A DNA stretch of 64,000 nucleotides from Micrasema longulum (Eukaryota > Arthropoda > Insecta > Trichoptera > Brachycentridae), in contig JAGVSM010003515.1 in assembly GCA_022494885.1 (NCBI GenBank), positions 27,186-91,185 of the forward strand, read 5' to 3'. This document shows positions 22,495-34,129 of the stretch, in pieces. Under the pieces are notes generated by a model. That model was not told the DNA's origin. It searched no databases and saw only the letters and a program-made list of their open reading frames with translations. Position 1 is the first letter of the stretch. The number at the start of each line of letters is the position of its first letter. A program made the translations under genes and the position numbers.

Positions 22495-23022
22495 TTTACA
22501 TTTACATATCTATTCTAAAAGTTTTAGTCCCAACACTTATGTATGGAAGTGAAACATGAAACTGGCAGAGGAAGGATGAAAGCCGAGTGAACGCGGTTGA
22601 AATGCGATCTCTTAGACGAATCTGTGGGAAATCAATGTATGGCAGGGTTACGAATGATGAAATCAGGCGAGAGTGTAAATCTGAGTCAAGTATAATTGAA
22701 AAGATTAAGAAAGGGTATCTGAGATGGTTTGGTCTCGTAGAACGAATGGACGACGAAAGAATGGTAAAACAAGTATATATGGCGAAAATGAACGGCACCG
22801 TGAGACGAGGACAACCAAGGAAGACGTGGCATGATCAGATAAACCAAAATCTTAAGTCTGGTCGTGTCGAAAGTAGACAGAACCGAAGGGCATGCATGAC
22901 AGGATGTATGAATGTGGAAGAGACTAGGATTGTATGCCAGGATCGACGTGTGTGGCGGTCCATTCTCTCTGCCTACTCCTACGGGGAAATTGCGTGATGG
23001 TAGTAGTAGTAGTAGTAGTAGT
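22495..23022 (+). pseudogene. RTE-type LINE 3' end with (GTA)n tail, in ZF2 intron
   Basis: C-terminal part of the ORF: VNAVEMRSLRRICGKSMYGR, then IIEKIKKGYLRWFGLVERMD, then GQPRKTWHDQINQNLKSGR, ending SILSAYSYGEIA and a stop. The tail TGGTAGTAGTAGTAGTAGTA (to 23022) is a short tandem repeat of the kind that ends RTE-clade elements. Same strand as ZF2. Confidence 0.82.
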
Positions 23023-23300
23023 TCTTCTTAAAGTGTAGACGCATCTAGCTTTAGTGAGGCTTTCTGATTTAATATTTCAAAGGCTTTCTAAAATATTTTG
23101 GTTGTTTTTCCAGTCAGTCTTTCCTTGGGTAGCCTGAAATCGTCTCCACTTCTTGAGTGATGGTTGTGGAAGAGATGTATTACCTATGTAATATTACACT
23201 TGAAATTAGTCAAATATATAGTCAGTAAATTTAAAAAAAAATGACGGTATGGTTAGACAGGATATTTTTTGTGCATCTCATAATATTTAAAAAATATATA

Positions 23301-24985
23301 CAGTCGAACTCGGTATAACGATCTCGGATAGAACGTGGAAACATTAGTTGACATTTTAGTTCACGGTTTTCTCCATACAATTATTCACTGTTATAACGAG
23401 CTACTTCTCGGACATACCGAATAAAAATATTGTCAAAAATTACACAAAAAATCTTTAATTGTTAAAAACATCATTCTCGAAATAAGAACCTCAGTAATGA
23501 AATCCAAACGGTCGGCTAACGTAAAGGATAAATACCGCCGGGCGTTGGGATCGGATTATGTTTATGATAGCTATGTAACTGTCTAGGTACCTAATTGGAT
23601 TTTTCGCCAACAATTTTGAAAAATAAACACACATGGTTTTTAAAAATCTAAGGCTTGTGGACTAAGTAAGTGCCGGTTTGGCGCATTGTTACAATTTACA
23701 GCTGCTTTTGTAGTTTATGAATGACATGCTTGTTTCGGGGATTTTTACGATGTTTTTTTAGATTTCTAATGTTCCATGCTTATTTCAATACACAATAAAC
23801 ATTACAAGTGAGTGATGTCAAATGAGTTTAGACCAGATCAGTTAAAACCTAACCCCTGAATGAGGAATTCCATCCCAACCCGGAAATAAATTTTAAAAAT
23901 TTTTTCGTGTACACGTGAATATTTAAAAATTTTGGAGTAGGATGAAATTTTTTTAAAACGCACGCAAAAATAAATAAAAAATGTTAAAAATAGTGTTCAT
24001 TTAAAATCGTAAATAATGACGTCACTCCTTATATCTACGTGTAGTATTTCCGGTTTCCACTTTAAAGCCCCCGCACCTTGTAAGGAACATTTTGACCATA
24101 TAAAAAAAGAGTAGAATTCGTGATTGGTGATTTGGCGGCGAATAATTCGATTACGATGTACGACCTGAAATCCGGCAAATAATACTTTGTTAACATTTCA
24201 ACCAGAGATTATGTCAACTTTCTAAGTTTTTCTAAATCGAAACGTTCGTAAAAACAACCATAACATAGAAATGAGCAAATTACGATCAACTAAATGAAGT
24301 AATCAAAGCAATATTCCATAAATTCTTGTCAGTTTTGTTATTGGCTGGAGAAATACAACTTACCGCGGTCAGTAAAAGTAAGAACGCCAACCGTTTCATG
24401 ACGTCACTACTGAAATGTGACATACATAAGAGGAAGTCTCTCAATTCGTGAAAAATAGGCAATTATTCGTGAAATCGAACGTGGCGCGAAAAATGTGGAA
24501 GTGTGTATAAAGTTTTCTCTATCTTCTTCCACAGTGTGAACATTGTGGAAAAATAAGGATGTTTATTTGTCTGCATTTGAAAAGAATATCACGGACACAA
24601 AAAAATTTAGATAGTGCGATCGTACTAATGTTAATGAAGCTTTGCTCCAATGGTTTTGTACCCAAAGAAACGCAGGATTTTCCGTTGATGGACCAATATT
24701 GAAGGCGCAAACGGAAAAGTTTGCAAAACAATTTGGAAACGACGATTTTAAATGTAATAATATCTTCATGTGATAGGAATGTTTGTCAGCATTTATTATA
24801 ATTTTCCTTAACATTTTTTATTATTTTCTGTATAAATTATCTGAACACATATGGTATTTACTTGTTTACTTAGTGACAACGTGGAATAGCGATTGTAAAA
24901 AAAACCTTTCTCTGGTATAACGAGTAACGCTTATAATGAGCAAATTCGATCGGACCTATCTTCCTCGTAATACCAAGTTTGACTG
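23301..24985 (+). mobile_element. Tigger/pogo-type DNA transposon relic in ZF2 intron
   Basis: Terminal inverted repeats start CAGTCGAACTCGGTATAAC at 23301; the complement of the end reads CAGTCAAACTTGGTATTAC. Over 21 positions 18 match. A TA dinucleotide flanks each side (23299-23300, 24986-24987), the usual target duplication of the Tc1/mariner group. Bases 24460-24757 encode two helix-turn-helix pieces of a pogo/CENP-B-type transposase: REIERGAKNVEVC...STV*TLWKNKD and NEALLQWFCTQRNAGFSVDG followed by KFAKQFGNDDF. There are two in-frame stops. No DDE catalytic domain is left, so the copy is dead. Confidence 0.85.
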
Positions 24986-25171
24986 TATTTATGTCAAGTA
25001 AAAATAACAAATACGTTTTCTTTTAAATTAACAACGTTTTGAATATGTCAAATTTTTGTAGGCAGACTAAAGCCAGTTACAGGCCTACCCCATCCATGTT
25101 TCAATAATGCTTAACTTATACTTTTACGTCCTTTTTTTGTTAGATTTTATAATTTATTTTTTTTGTTTCAG

Positions 25172-26298
25172 GTTCAAAAGCAATTCATTCCGTTGACAAA
25201 CCATTTTCATGCTCAGAGTGCCAATTCAAATGTTCTCGGAAAGACAATTTAAAATCTCATTTGTTGACTCACACCGGTGAGAAACCATTCTCATGCTCAG
25301 TGTGCCAGACAAATTTTTCACATAAGAGTACTTTGAAATCTCACATGTTAACTCATACCGGCGAGAAACCATTCTCATGCTCAGAATGCGAATTTAAATG
25401 TTCACAAAATAGTAATTTAAAATCACACATGTCAACTCACACTGGTAAGAAACCATTTTCATGTTCAGAGTGCCAATTGAAATGTTCATTTAAAAGTAAT
25501 TTGAAAACGCACATGTTAACTCATACCGGTGTGAAACCATTCTCATGCTCAGAGTGCCTATTTAAATGTTCACAAAAACATGATTTAGTATCACACATGT
25601 TGTTAACTCATACTGTTCGGAAATCATTCTCATGCATAAAGTGCCAATTTAAATGTTCACGGAAAGATAATTTAAAATCTCACATGTTGACTCACTCCGG
25701 TGAGAAACCATTTTCGTGCTCAGAGTGCCAGTTAAATTTTTCACATAAGAGTAGTTTGAAATCACACGTGTTAACTCACACCGGTGAGAAGCCATTCTCT
25801 TGCTCAGAATGCCAATTCAAATGTTCACAAAGGAGTAATTTGAAATCGCACATGTTAACTCATACCTGTGAGAAACCATTTTCATGTTCCGAGTGCCAAT
25901 TTAAATGTTCACAAAAACATAATTTTGTATCACATACGCTGTTATCTCATATTGGTCAGAAATCATTCTCATGCTTAGAATGTCAATTTAAATGTTCACG
26001 GAGAGATAATTTAAAATCTCACGTGTTGACTCACACCGGCGAGAAACCATTCTCGTGCCCAGAGTGCCAGTCAAATTTTTCACACAAGAGTAGTTTGAAA
26101 TCCCACATGTTAACTCACACCGGTGAGAAACCATTCTCTTGCTCACTGTGTCAATTTAAGTGTTCACAAAGGAGTAATTTGAAATCACACATGTCAACTC
26201 ACAACGGTGAGAAACCATTATCATGCTCAATGTGCAAATTTAATTGTTCACAAAAAATGCATTTGAAATCACACATGTTAACTCATCCTGGTGAGTAA
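25172..26298 (+). CDS. ZF2 exon 2: 13-finger C2H2 array
   Basis: 3' coding exon of ZF2. Acceptor TTTGTTTCAG|GTTC at 25171/25172; phase 1 joining gives ...S-SKAIHSVDKPFSCSEC. It has thirteen C2H2 fingers. A four-finger block recurs almost three times, with helix starts RKDN, HKSS, QRSN and QKHN. In two QKH fingers (5 and 9) the histidine spacing is H-x4-H (HMLLTH, HTLLSH). The HKSS fingers use Asn-Phe at the core, the others Lys-Cys. The frame ends at TAA 26296-26298, exactly where a linker lysine (TGEK) should be, and a decayed terminal finger follows in the 3' region. Likely a nuclear DNA-binding protein; target unknown. Confidence 0.88.
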
Positions 26299-26400
26299 CC
26301 ATTATCACGCTCAGATTGTTGAAACACATTTTCTAAAAAAGTTGGTTTAATTTGTCATTGGTGAGAAAGTTCTATCCGTGAAATTACTCAAAATCATATT
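26299..26400 (+). pseudogene. Decayed terminal finger of ZF2
   Basis: Reading on after the stop gives PLSRSDC, a second stop, then NTFSKK and a shortened stretch ending near GTGAGAAAGTTCTATC. This is the remains of the terminal finger that is intact in ZF1 (SDCGNTFLKKEDLIRHSLNH). Confidence 0.75.
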
Positions 26401-26686
26401 GTACTAAATCCTTGATATTCGATTTTTTTTAGTCCTTAATAATTGCTGGCAATATGCTGTTTCGTTCTTGGATGTGATCGTAAAATATTGCTGTGCCTTT
26501 AAAAAGTAAATCACAATTGTATGTCTCTTCTGTAAATTATCTTATAACGTTTTACCCTTTTTGTGTATAGGTCCATACCTATACTATTAACAGTGTTTTT
26601 GAATAGCGTGTACTTCAATATTACTGGCAACGTGATAAAAATGACAAAGTATTTTTTACTTTCAGATTAGACTACTTGTATACTAG

Positions 26687-26692
26687 AATAAA
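26687..26692 (+). promoter_or_regulatory. Candidate poly(A) signal of ZF2
   Basis: AATAAA about 390 bp after the ZF2 stop, followed by a T-rich and GT-containing stretch (CTTTTTTGTGC). Position is reasonable, but such hexamers are common in AT-rich DNA. Confidence 0.35.
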
Positions 26693-27290
26693 CTTTTTTG
26701 TGCTTGAGTCGTTTTTATTTGTAAGAAGCAATTCTTATAATTATCTCCATCAAACCCACAGTAAAATATGACCTCAGTCACTCATCCGGATGTAGGTAAA
26801 AACGCAGTTGCTCGTTTTTTTATTGTTTTATTGAAAAATAATTGCTGACAAAATAAGTATAAAATTACAAATGGTTTGTATATACAAAATCAATAATTAC
26901 GTTTTTACCGTGTTTAGAGAGGGAGTTCGTTTTACATTTATTTTTGTAGTGTATATATATATGTATTATGTTTTATTTACATTGCATTTTTCCTATCTAA
27001 AATAGATTCCTTAAAATTAGAAGCTAAAATATATTGTTCGAATGATTATTTTTATAGCACTATTTTGTGAAAATTTTCACAAGGGCGCTGTACAATAAAC
27101 ACCCCAACAAGTTTTGGTTGAGATTCTGTTAAATTTTAGTAACATACTTGACTAGTTTTCAACACGTCTTGCAGCTTCAGAGCTCACGGGTGGTTACGAC
27201 GATTTTTTTTTTTAAAGCGACTTTAAGACTTTTTAATTAACCGAGAAAACAGTTTCTCTCATGAAATTTGAATGTAAATGTGCGAGATAA
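26693..27290. other. No gene recognised
   Basis: AT-rich spacer after ZF2; nothing recognised. Confidence 0.45.
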
Positions 27291-27299
27291 TATTTATTT

Positions 27300-28130
27300 A
27301 TTTAACTTTTTGTACATAATGTTATTTATATATTGGCGGGCTTATTGCCAAATAGCAGTTTCTTCCAACCAACCAATAAAATAATAGTTTTTTTTTTTAT
27401 ATTTCAAGTTACAGAACATATTCAATAGAGAATATAGATTAAAAAGCTTAAAATATATAAAAATAGAAACAAACGTACTTGTTTATAAATTACCTTAAAT
27501 CGAAACTTTTACTCAATGGGAAAAGGGAAAAAAGAGGAAATAGGAATGAGGAAAGGAGAAGAGATTAAGGAAGAGAAAGAGATGTTTCTTTAGACGTGAT
27601 TTAAACAGAGATAATGTAGCAACATCTTTGATGATGGGGGGGAGATGATTCCACAGTCGAGCCGCATGGACACTATATGAGTTAGTAAAGAAAGAAAAAT
27701 TATGGATGCGTATGAAGAGAGTGCCTTGAAAGTTAGAACGAAGAGGTAAACCATGATCTGATAAGCGTAAACATTTTTCACGCACTATATAGGAGCGTTA
27801 GGACCATGAAGTACATTGAACCGAAGTGAGAGGGAGTGATAGTCTTTCCGTTGTCTAATTTTGAGCCATTTCAGTTGCCTACGATCGTCAGAAATGTGGT
27901 CATATTTCCTAAAACCAAAAATGTACCTTATGCGTGTATTCTAAAGTCGTTCAAGTTTATCGAGTTGCTCACAGCTTAAATCAGTCATGGAAACATCAGC
28001 GTAATCTAGAATGGGTAGTAGTAATGCTTGTACAAGAGTGCATTTAGTTGGGTTAGAATTTTTGCAACCTTCTAAGTGAGTGTAGACTGAGAAATATTTT
28101 GCGGCTTAATTCATTAGTATGAGCTCGCCA
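27300..28130 (-). pseudogene. Jockey/CR1-like LINE 3' half
   Basis: The minus strand encodes LLPILDYADVSMTDLSCEQL, then RIRYIFGFRKYDHISDDRRQ, LKWLKIRQRKDYHSLSL and finally SVHAARLWNHLPPIIKDVAT with a short C-terminus. This is a LINE ORF2 C-terminal third with a few frame breaks. The 3' UTR (27300-27510) contains TTGGCGGGCTTATTGCCAAA. A split second tail of the same family lies at 46230-47280. Confidence 0.8.
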
Positions 28131-28499
28131 GCAGAGATGTTTTTTTGTGATTTTTTACGGATTTCTTGTATTGAATATTGGTACCATTGACCTTAAAAGG
28201 ATAATACGGCCGCGAGAGCGTTTAGAATACCACCCCAAATAGAGAAAGATACTGAAAGGAAGGTGAGTTCCCGGAACAACAGTACACTATAATCAATATT
28301 GGAAAATAAATGTTTATCGCAGGAGGCATAATTAGCAGTTCATAATGGATTTCTGGTACCAATGTTTATGCATGAGAGTGAGGTACGGAATTGGAAAAAA
28401 CAAAGATGAAAGTAAGCTGAATTCTGTCCAAATACGATCTCTCAGGCGAATGTATGCTAAAACAATATATTAAAGGTGAACATGTTAATTTATTTATTA
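28131..28499. other. No gene recognised
   Basis: Only a scrap resembling an RTE C-terminus is visible around 28405-28465 (LNSVQIRSLRRMYAK-like). Nothing else. Confidence 0.45.
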
Positions 28500-28890
28500 T
28501 GGATACGGCCTAAGTCAATTACAACAGGTACACGAAGAAACATACGAGTATATGCAAGAAAAAGAACTACTGCTCTTGAGAAAACTCGCATATCTTGGCC
28601 ATATCATGCGCGGAAGCAAATATGCGCTTCTACAGCTTATCATTATGAGAAAGATCGAGGGAAAACGTGGAGCTGGAAGGCGACAAATGTCCCGGCTGAG
28701 AAACATCCGCGACTGGACGGTAGTGCGCGGGGTTGAGGAATACAATAATGGGATACAATTTATTCGTAAACCCGATAAACATGTAAAATTTCAAGCTAAA
28801 GCATGCCAATCCATCTTCATCCACTGTTTTAATGGTGAAGAGATTTACGAAAAGCCGGAAGATCTACCCCAAAGTTGTGTGGCGAACTGA
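28500..28890 (+). mobile_element. RTE-like LINE C-terminus
   Basis: Plus strand reads LRKLAYLGHIMRGSKYALLQ, then MRKIEGKRGAGRRQMSRLRN and IRDWTV. This is the Y-L-G-H-I-M-R-G pattern of RTE-type ORF2 ends. Homologue at 41110-41420. Confidence 0.75.
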
Positions 28891-28959
28891 CTAATCTACA
28901 CATTCTGGATATCGGGGTATAAAAACAAAAGTTGCTATTAGAAGATTTAATAAATAGCA

Positions 28960-29170
28960 GATTTCGATTATGTCGAGATTCTTGCATTATATAAGGCTGA
29001 GACAAGCATTATCGACTAAAGCTAGATCCTTGCAATATGATGGAGTGCTGCGTTGGCTTGGACATGTAGAGCAAATGGATGGCAAAAAAAACAGCTTAAG
29101 GGATTTACCATGTGAATGCATGTTCATGAATGAACAAAATAAGGAAGACCGAGCTTTCTCGGTCTTCCCA
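28960..29170 (+). mobile_element. RTE-type LINE scrap with short hairpin
   Basis: DGVLRWLGHVEQMDGKK matches the LRWFGHVERMD segment of the RTE family at 41800-42720. At 29143-29168 the sequence GGAAGACCGAG, four bases, then its complement forms a hairpin. Confidence 0.6.
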
Positions 29171-30235
29171 TGACTTTTCTTGAAGAAGACGAACCATCTG
29201 TCATTTAAGTTAAAATTTAGGCAAAAATTGTTTTTTTTTTTTAACTCGCACTTTCGAATAGTATTATGAACGTGTGACAAGCATGGACGAGAAACGTAAT
29301 AAAAAAATAGACGTTGATTTCAAAATCGTAAATCTGCTCATTGATTTAGTATTAAAAAAACACTTATCTGTCAATCCAATAAAAGGTCGGCATTTGAGTC
29401 ACACGGATAATAATCTGCCATTGCGGATTGTGACATAAAAATACCAAATCAGCTTAGTTTCATTACTTAAAAGAAATGTTTTGCGTAAAGCAAAAAAATA
29501 GCCACAGAATTCCTACCTCAGTAAAAAAAATATGCTTGCTCAAATTCACCTAAATCGACAAATGCCTGTCTTTGTTTTTATGGTTAGTATACATTTATAG
29601 TTGGAAGTTTTATTGTTCAATGGAAGAAGTTGAGGAATAGATTTAGTTAATGAATTTACGCAATATAAAGGCTAATATTATCAAGTGTCTTGTAGCTACA
29701 AAGCGCATGTAGTAATAAAATTCTAGCAACGAAGAACACATTTTTTTTTAAATTTAGCAAAAATAAATGTATTGAATAGTGTTCCTTTATTATTAACTTT
29801 ATTTTGTAACTTTATCAACGTTTTTCGGTATGTTTCTTAAACATAAACATGTCTTAGATGCTTTTTTATTGCATTTAAACTTGGCAAACATTTGATGAAA
29901 TGTCAGTTAAGGTGGCAATTATCTTGTGTTCGGTTTATTCGAGAAAAAAAAGCTTTTTTATTAATGGGTTGCTGTGCTTTGTTTTTACAGCAGGGTCAAG
30001 AGTACTTTCTCTATCATGAACTTCAGAGTGACTTTCAGAGACATCTTTGAAAACACAGCCAAAATATAATGATTTTGTAATGGTTTCATTTTTGGGTTAT
30101 TTCTCTAAGCTTATATTTTTTGCTAATAGATCGGCAAACCGAGAAAGAAAAAAACTAGTCGAAGTAAGCGAGTAACGCCCTTAATCTGGGCGGTGTTGGT
30201 TTAATGCATAGGCCGTCAGGTAGGTCCCGTCTTAA
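29171..30235. other. No gene recognised
   Basis: About 1 kb of AT-rich DNA. No domain, RNA or known repeat seen. Confidence 0.45.
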
Positions 30236-30239
30236 TTTT

Positions 30240-30460
30240 ATACTCTACTATGGTTTTAACATTTTGCCTAATCTGTGACTTTATCTGTGGTTCTACTGTC
30301 AAACGCTAAGTGGTACGCGTCCCCATCTAGTTGGATAATAAATAATAATATTGTTGGACGAGTAAACGAAGATTTCACACACAAACGTAAGTAAAGTAAG
30401 AAACAAATATATATTTGGTTTCTAGCAAGCACCACAACTGACCAGTAGCTCAATCACAAA
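30240..30460 (-). mobile_element. tRNA-derived SINE-3, partial
   Basis: Minus-oriented copy lacking its tRNA head; contains TCTGTGGTTCTACTGTCAAA, ATATTGTTGGACGAGTAAAC and TAGCAAGCACCACAAC. Confidence 0.7.
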
Positions 30461-30539
30461 TAACTACGTCGTGCTAATAAGCGACGTGATTACAATTTCT
30501 CACATGGTTGTTTGTCGTATTCGAGATCATAATGGAACA

Positions 30540-30960
30540 TCCGTGTACACCTTAAATGTTAATTTATTTACGTTTCGCGACGTATAATCCTGCTGCGCAA
30601 TCACATATTTGAATTTCACCGGTGTAAATATGGAAAATATTCCAAAACAGCTATTTTTATTTATTCTTAATCATGCTTTTTATTGCATTTAGCCGGCGGT
30701 TAGCAAGCCAAATGTCAAGAAAAGCAGTCGCCATAGTAATTGTAATTTAATGTTCACTTTTTTGTATTAGATACTCCTTACTATTTTGCAAATGCAATAT
30801 ATTGTATTACTTTTTATTGTAAACGCCGATTTTTCGCCAATGAACTGTATTTATTTACGAGGAAAACAAAAAACAAACCGACACACACGTTGACTGCGAT
30901 AACTTAAGCATGTTTATTATGATTCAATGTGATCGCTCAAATAATAATGGTTAATTAGCA
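30540..30960 (-). repeat. Dispersed repeat H
   Basis: Inverted copy of 62100-62680, including AGTCGCCATAGTAATTGTAA and CGATAACTTAAGCATGTTTA. This copy lacks the repeat A insertion present in the other and so records the empty site. Confidence 0.75.
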
Positions 30961-31165
30961 AAAATTACAATTTCTTTATCTGCTACATACATACTAAGGT
31001 AATAGATTTCTCTGGATTATGTATAGTCTGAATGACTAGGTACAACCTGTTTTAAGGCAGACATTTTTATGCAACAATAAACAATAACATGACTTCTTTC
31101 TAGTTAATTTATTATAAAGTTATACAATATATATACCATTTATTATTTTAGAATGTTTTAAAAAT
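30955..31165 (-). mobile_element. LINE-B 3' tail, 5'-truncated copy
   Basis: Contains GGTACAACCTGTTTTAAGGC followed by AGACATTTTTATGCAACAAT. Opposite orientation to the more complete element at 33060-33870. Confidence 0.75.
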
Positions 31166-31269
31166 GCATAGTATGTTTTACGCACGTCGATATTTATTTG
31201 TGATGGAGTTTCGATTTCTATTGATGGATTTCGATTTTCGATTGATGGAATTTCGTTTTTGACAGGAGT

Positions 31270-31510
31270 TTCGATTTTAGCGGTTAATTACCGCCAGACT
31301 TGAGAAAGGTCATATTTAGTTTCTGTGATCTCACCGGGCATCGAACCTGGACTCCCGTGCGTGAGGCCGTCCAGGCGTCTTAGCTGAGGTGAATGCTCAA
31401 ATTCTTCTGCTCCTCGCGCCATGCCTTCGGCGCATGGCGGCGCTGGGTATGGCTGACGACAGTCACCTTAACCATAGACAGCCATCAGTTACATATTCTT
31501 ATTATTATCT
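31270..31510 (-). mobile_element. tRNA-derived SINE-3, head half
   Basis: Holds the reversed B box GGGCATCGAACC (about 31336-31347), CCCGTGCGTGAGGC and the promoter-proximal part with GCGGCGCTGG. The body is missing. Bases 31511-31865 beyond it have nothing recognised. Confidence 0.65.
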
Positions 31511-31869
31511 AGGAATAAAGCTATCAATTGATATATATTTATTATAATCGCAGTGGTGGTTGAGAAAATATTATTTTAATCAGTACAATTATTCTTTCAG
31601 TTGGAGGGCATGCCTCTTTTTGGAGCCAAGTTTGTCCTCCGGCTTCCTATTTGAGTGTAGTGTCGTCAGCAACTCTTCTTTCGCCTTCTTCTATTTTTTC
31701 ATGGGTCGATTACAATTTTTCGTAGGTCATATAACTATTTGCCTGTGTCTAGGCGTATGAAGAATACAGTTATGTCTGTGAATGATAACTAGAACCCTGG
31801 AGAGTGTTTTCGATCCGATGCCTATTCTCCTTAGTAAAAATCCTTAGGAAGGAAATTGAGTGGGGATAA

Positions 31870-32230
31870 GTCGGCCTCGTAGTCTAGTGATTGGCGAGCC
31901 CGCTTACCGTGCTTGTAGTCCCTATGCTAATTCCTGAAAAAACGCGAAGAAATACCGATTTAAAAGGTTTCTGGATTTGTACCTGAAGCGTGGGGCTGAT
32001 CACCTTTCCTTCACGTAGAAGATGATCGGTATATGCTGCATCTAGATGCTCTAGTGTACGAATGCAGTTTCTTATGCACCAGCGAATGCGGAGGGGTGTG
32101 ATGATTAGTTTTAGTTCACAAAATGCGTAATTTATTAAACTGCCATCTTGTTATTTTGGATCGCTTTTACCACCAGATCACATGAAGTTCATTATCAGAA
32201 GATGATGCGAGTAAGGGCCGATTGTTGAGC
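31870..32230 (+). mobile_element. tRNA-derived SINE-2 plus a shared 130-bp segment
   Basis: The tRNA-like head GGCCTCGTAGTCTAGTGATT is followed by a body with TACCTGAAGCGTGGGGCTGA and CTTTCCTTCACGTA. The same order occurs on the minus strand at 43055-43235. Bases 32110-32230 also recur at 40690-40810 (CCAGATCA, AAGGGCCGATTGTT). Confidence 0.65.
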
Positions 32231-32398
32231 CACTAAAATTCCTCATTCCAGCATCTTATTACATAATGTGTGTAATTATATTATTTCTGAAGATAACGCA
32301 ACGTTATTTCTTTATTTTGAAATTTGTGATTTTATTTTTTAAATGCATGATTTGAATAATTTTCTGAATATTGATCTGCAGAACCGACTGTCAAAATT

Positions 32399-32852
32399 AT
32401 GGAAATCGCTTCCGTGAATATAAAGGCTGAACTTGGGACTGGCGATCCAAAAGGAGATATTCTTCATGCTGAGGAAAAGGCGCCATGGCCTTACAAAACC
32501 GAGGAGTCAGGTATTGCTACCGTGAAGGCTGAACCGGGGACTAGCGATGTCCTCCGAATTGCGGAAAAAACTTCATGGCCTTTCAAAAGCGAGGAGCCAA
32601 GTGTTGTTTCCGTGAAGGCTGAACCTGGGACTAACGATATAGAAAGAGATACTCTTCGTACTGGGGAAAATACGTCACGGCCTTACAAAAGCGAGGAGCC
32701 AGCTGTTGCTACCGCGAAGGCTGAACCGGGGACCAGTACTGACCAGCCTAGAATAACCAGTGATATCATTATCTACACAGAGATGGATATTGATCATCCC
32801 GACATTAAACAGCAATGTTTGGACTCCTCTCGTCACAATGAAATCGCCTCAA
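32399..32852 (+). CDS. ZF3 exon 1: SUMO-motif N-terminal exon (type B)
   Basis: First coding exon of ZF3, 454 nt, phase 1 at donor CTCAA|GTAAGT. ATG 32399 opens MEIASVNIKAELGTGDPKGD. The acceptor GATCTGCAG puts the exon start at 32382. It contains IKAE, VKAE twice and a weaker AKAE, in 34-residue repeats; the second repeat is about four residues short (GTSDVLRIAEK). The conserved ending is TDQPRITSDIIIYTEMDIDH followed by PDIKQQC, so the last SUMO site of type A is lost. The donor context also permits read-through into the intron, which would add a hydrophobic run (FCCVLLFFCSF); splicing is better supported by comparison with the other five genes. Confidence 0.78.
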
Positions 32853-33059
32853 GTAAGTTAGCATTTTGTTGCGTTTTACTATTTTTTTGTTCATTTAATA
32901 CATTATAATTACTTTTCTTACATTATATGTAAGTTGTGTATTTTGTTATTTTATTTCTGTTCCTTTCCAAAAAAAAAACAATCTCTTGTCCTTGGAGACG
33001 GGCTTACGCCGAGTTGATAGTAGGTACAAGTATTTTATGTAATAATATAATACATTGTC

Positions 33060-33870
33060 ATTCTTCATTTGGGCTTATAAATCCTGCTCCCAAAGAAAAA
33101 GAACAAATTACGGACAAAGGCACTATAATTTTCTGGCCCCTAAGCTATACAACTTTTTAAGTATGGACATATCGGTAAGCAAAACAAAAAACAATGTTTT
33201 TGATTTTATGTAACTCAATTATAACTAATGCCATAATAGGATGGGGAGGCACTCATAAATCAATATTAAAACCTCTCGAATCTGCTCAAAAATCTGTTAA
33301 TTAAATTAAAATATTTTTTAAAAAGCCCTTCAGGTACCCCAGCGTCAAGTTGCTTAAGGAATTCGATATATTAGGTATAAGGCAATTATATATATCTAGA
33401 ATAATTGTGTTTGTGAAAGCAAAATATTCTACCAAATCCCAAAAGGAACACTCCCACACTACCAGGAGTCAAACTAGAGGATGGGTCACGGGGTCTACCG
33501 CAAACTCTGAATTCGGGCAAAGGAATTTCAGGTTTCTGGGCCCAAAAATATTTAATATGTTACCCGAACATTACAAAACCATGGCCCGAATTCAATTAAA
33601 TATTTTTTTAATTAAATGTTAAACTTACTAAAAAACATTCTGAATTAATAAATGGTAAATATATTGTATAACTTTATAATAAATTAACTAGAAAGAAGTC
33701 ATGTTATTGTTTATTGTTGCATAAAAATGTCTGACTTAAAACAGGTTGTACCTAGTTAGGCAGACTAGACATAATCCGGAGAAATCTATTACATAAGTAC
33801 GAGTATGTATGTAGTAGATAAAGAATTTGTCATTTTTGTTAATAAACCATTATTATTATAATTTTAACTT
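33060..33870 (+). mobile_element. LINE-B: reverse transcriptase C-terminus and 3' tail, in ZF3 intron
   Basis: Plus strand reads IITNAIIGWGGTHKSILKPL, then ESAQKSVN, LLKEFDILGIRQLYISRIIV and FGQRNFRFLGPKIFNMLPEH, then a stop at 33620-33622. The 3' tail (33623-33870) carries AGGTTGTACCTAGTTAGGCA and ends in a short ATT-repeat. It defines the family whose truncated tails lie at 1976, 30955 and 55895. Confidence 0.8.
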
Positions 33871-34129
33871 GTGTCCATAAATTGATTGCTAAAAAACAAG
33901 ACAGGAAGCTGAGGAATATGTTTCATATATAAGAACATAATATTTATTTCTTGAAAGTCCTTTCTTGTTTTATGAATGTAGGTATGTTTTAGAATCTTTT
34001 TTCATATTTCTTTTGAATTTTTACACAATATTTGATGTGAAAGTGTGTACTATTATAAATTAAATAAATAATACAATGACACTCCGGAACGTGCCTGTGG
34101 GCCAGTGGAGTGGCTACACCCATAAATAA

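Noticed and set aside
32853..32908. Read-through of ZF3 exon 1 into a hydrophobic tail as the real C-terminus
   Set aside because: All six genes have GTAAGT at this exact point and a matching phase-1 acceptor before the fingers.
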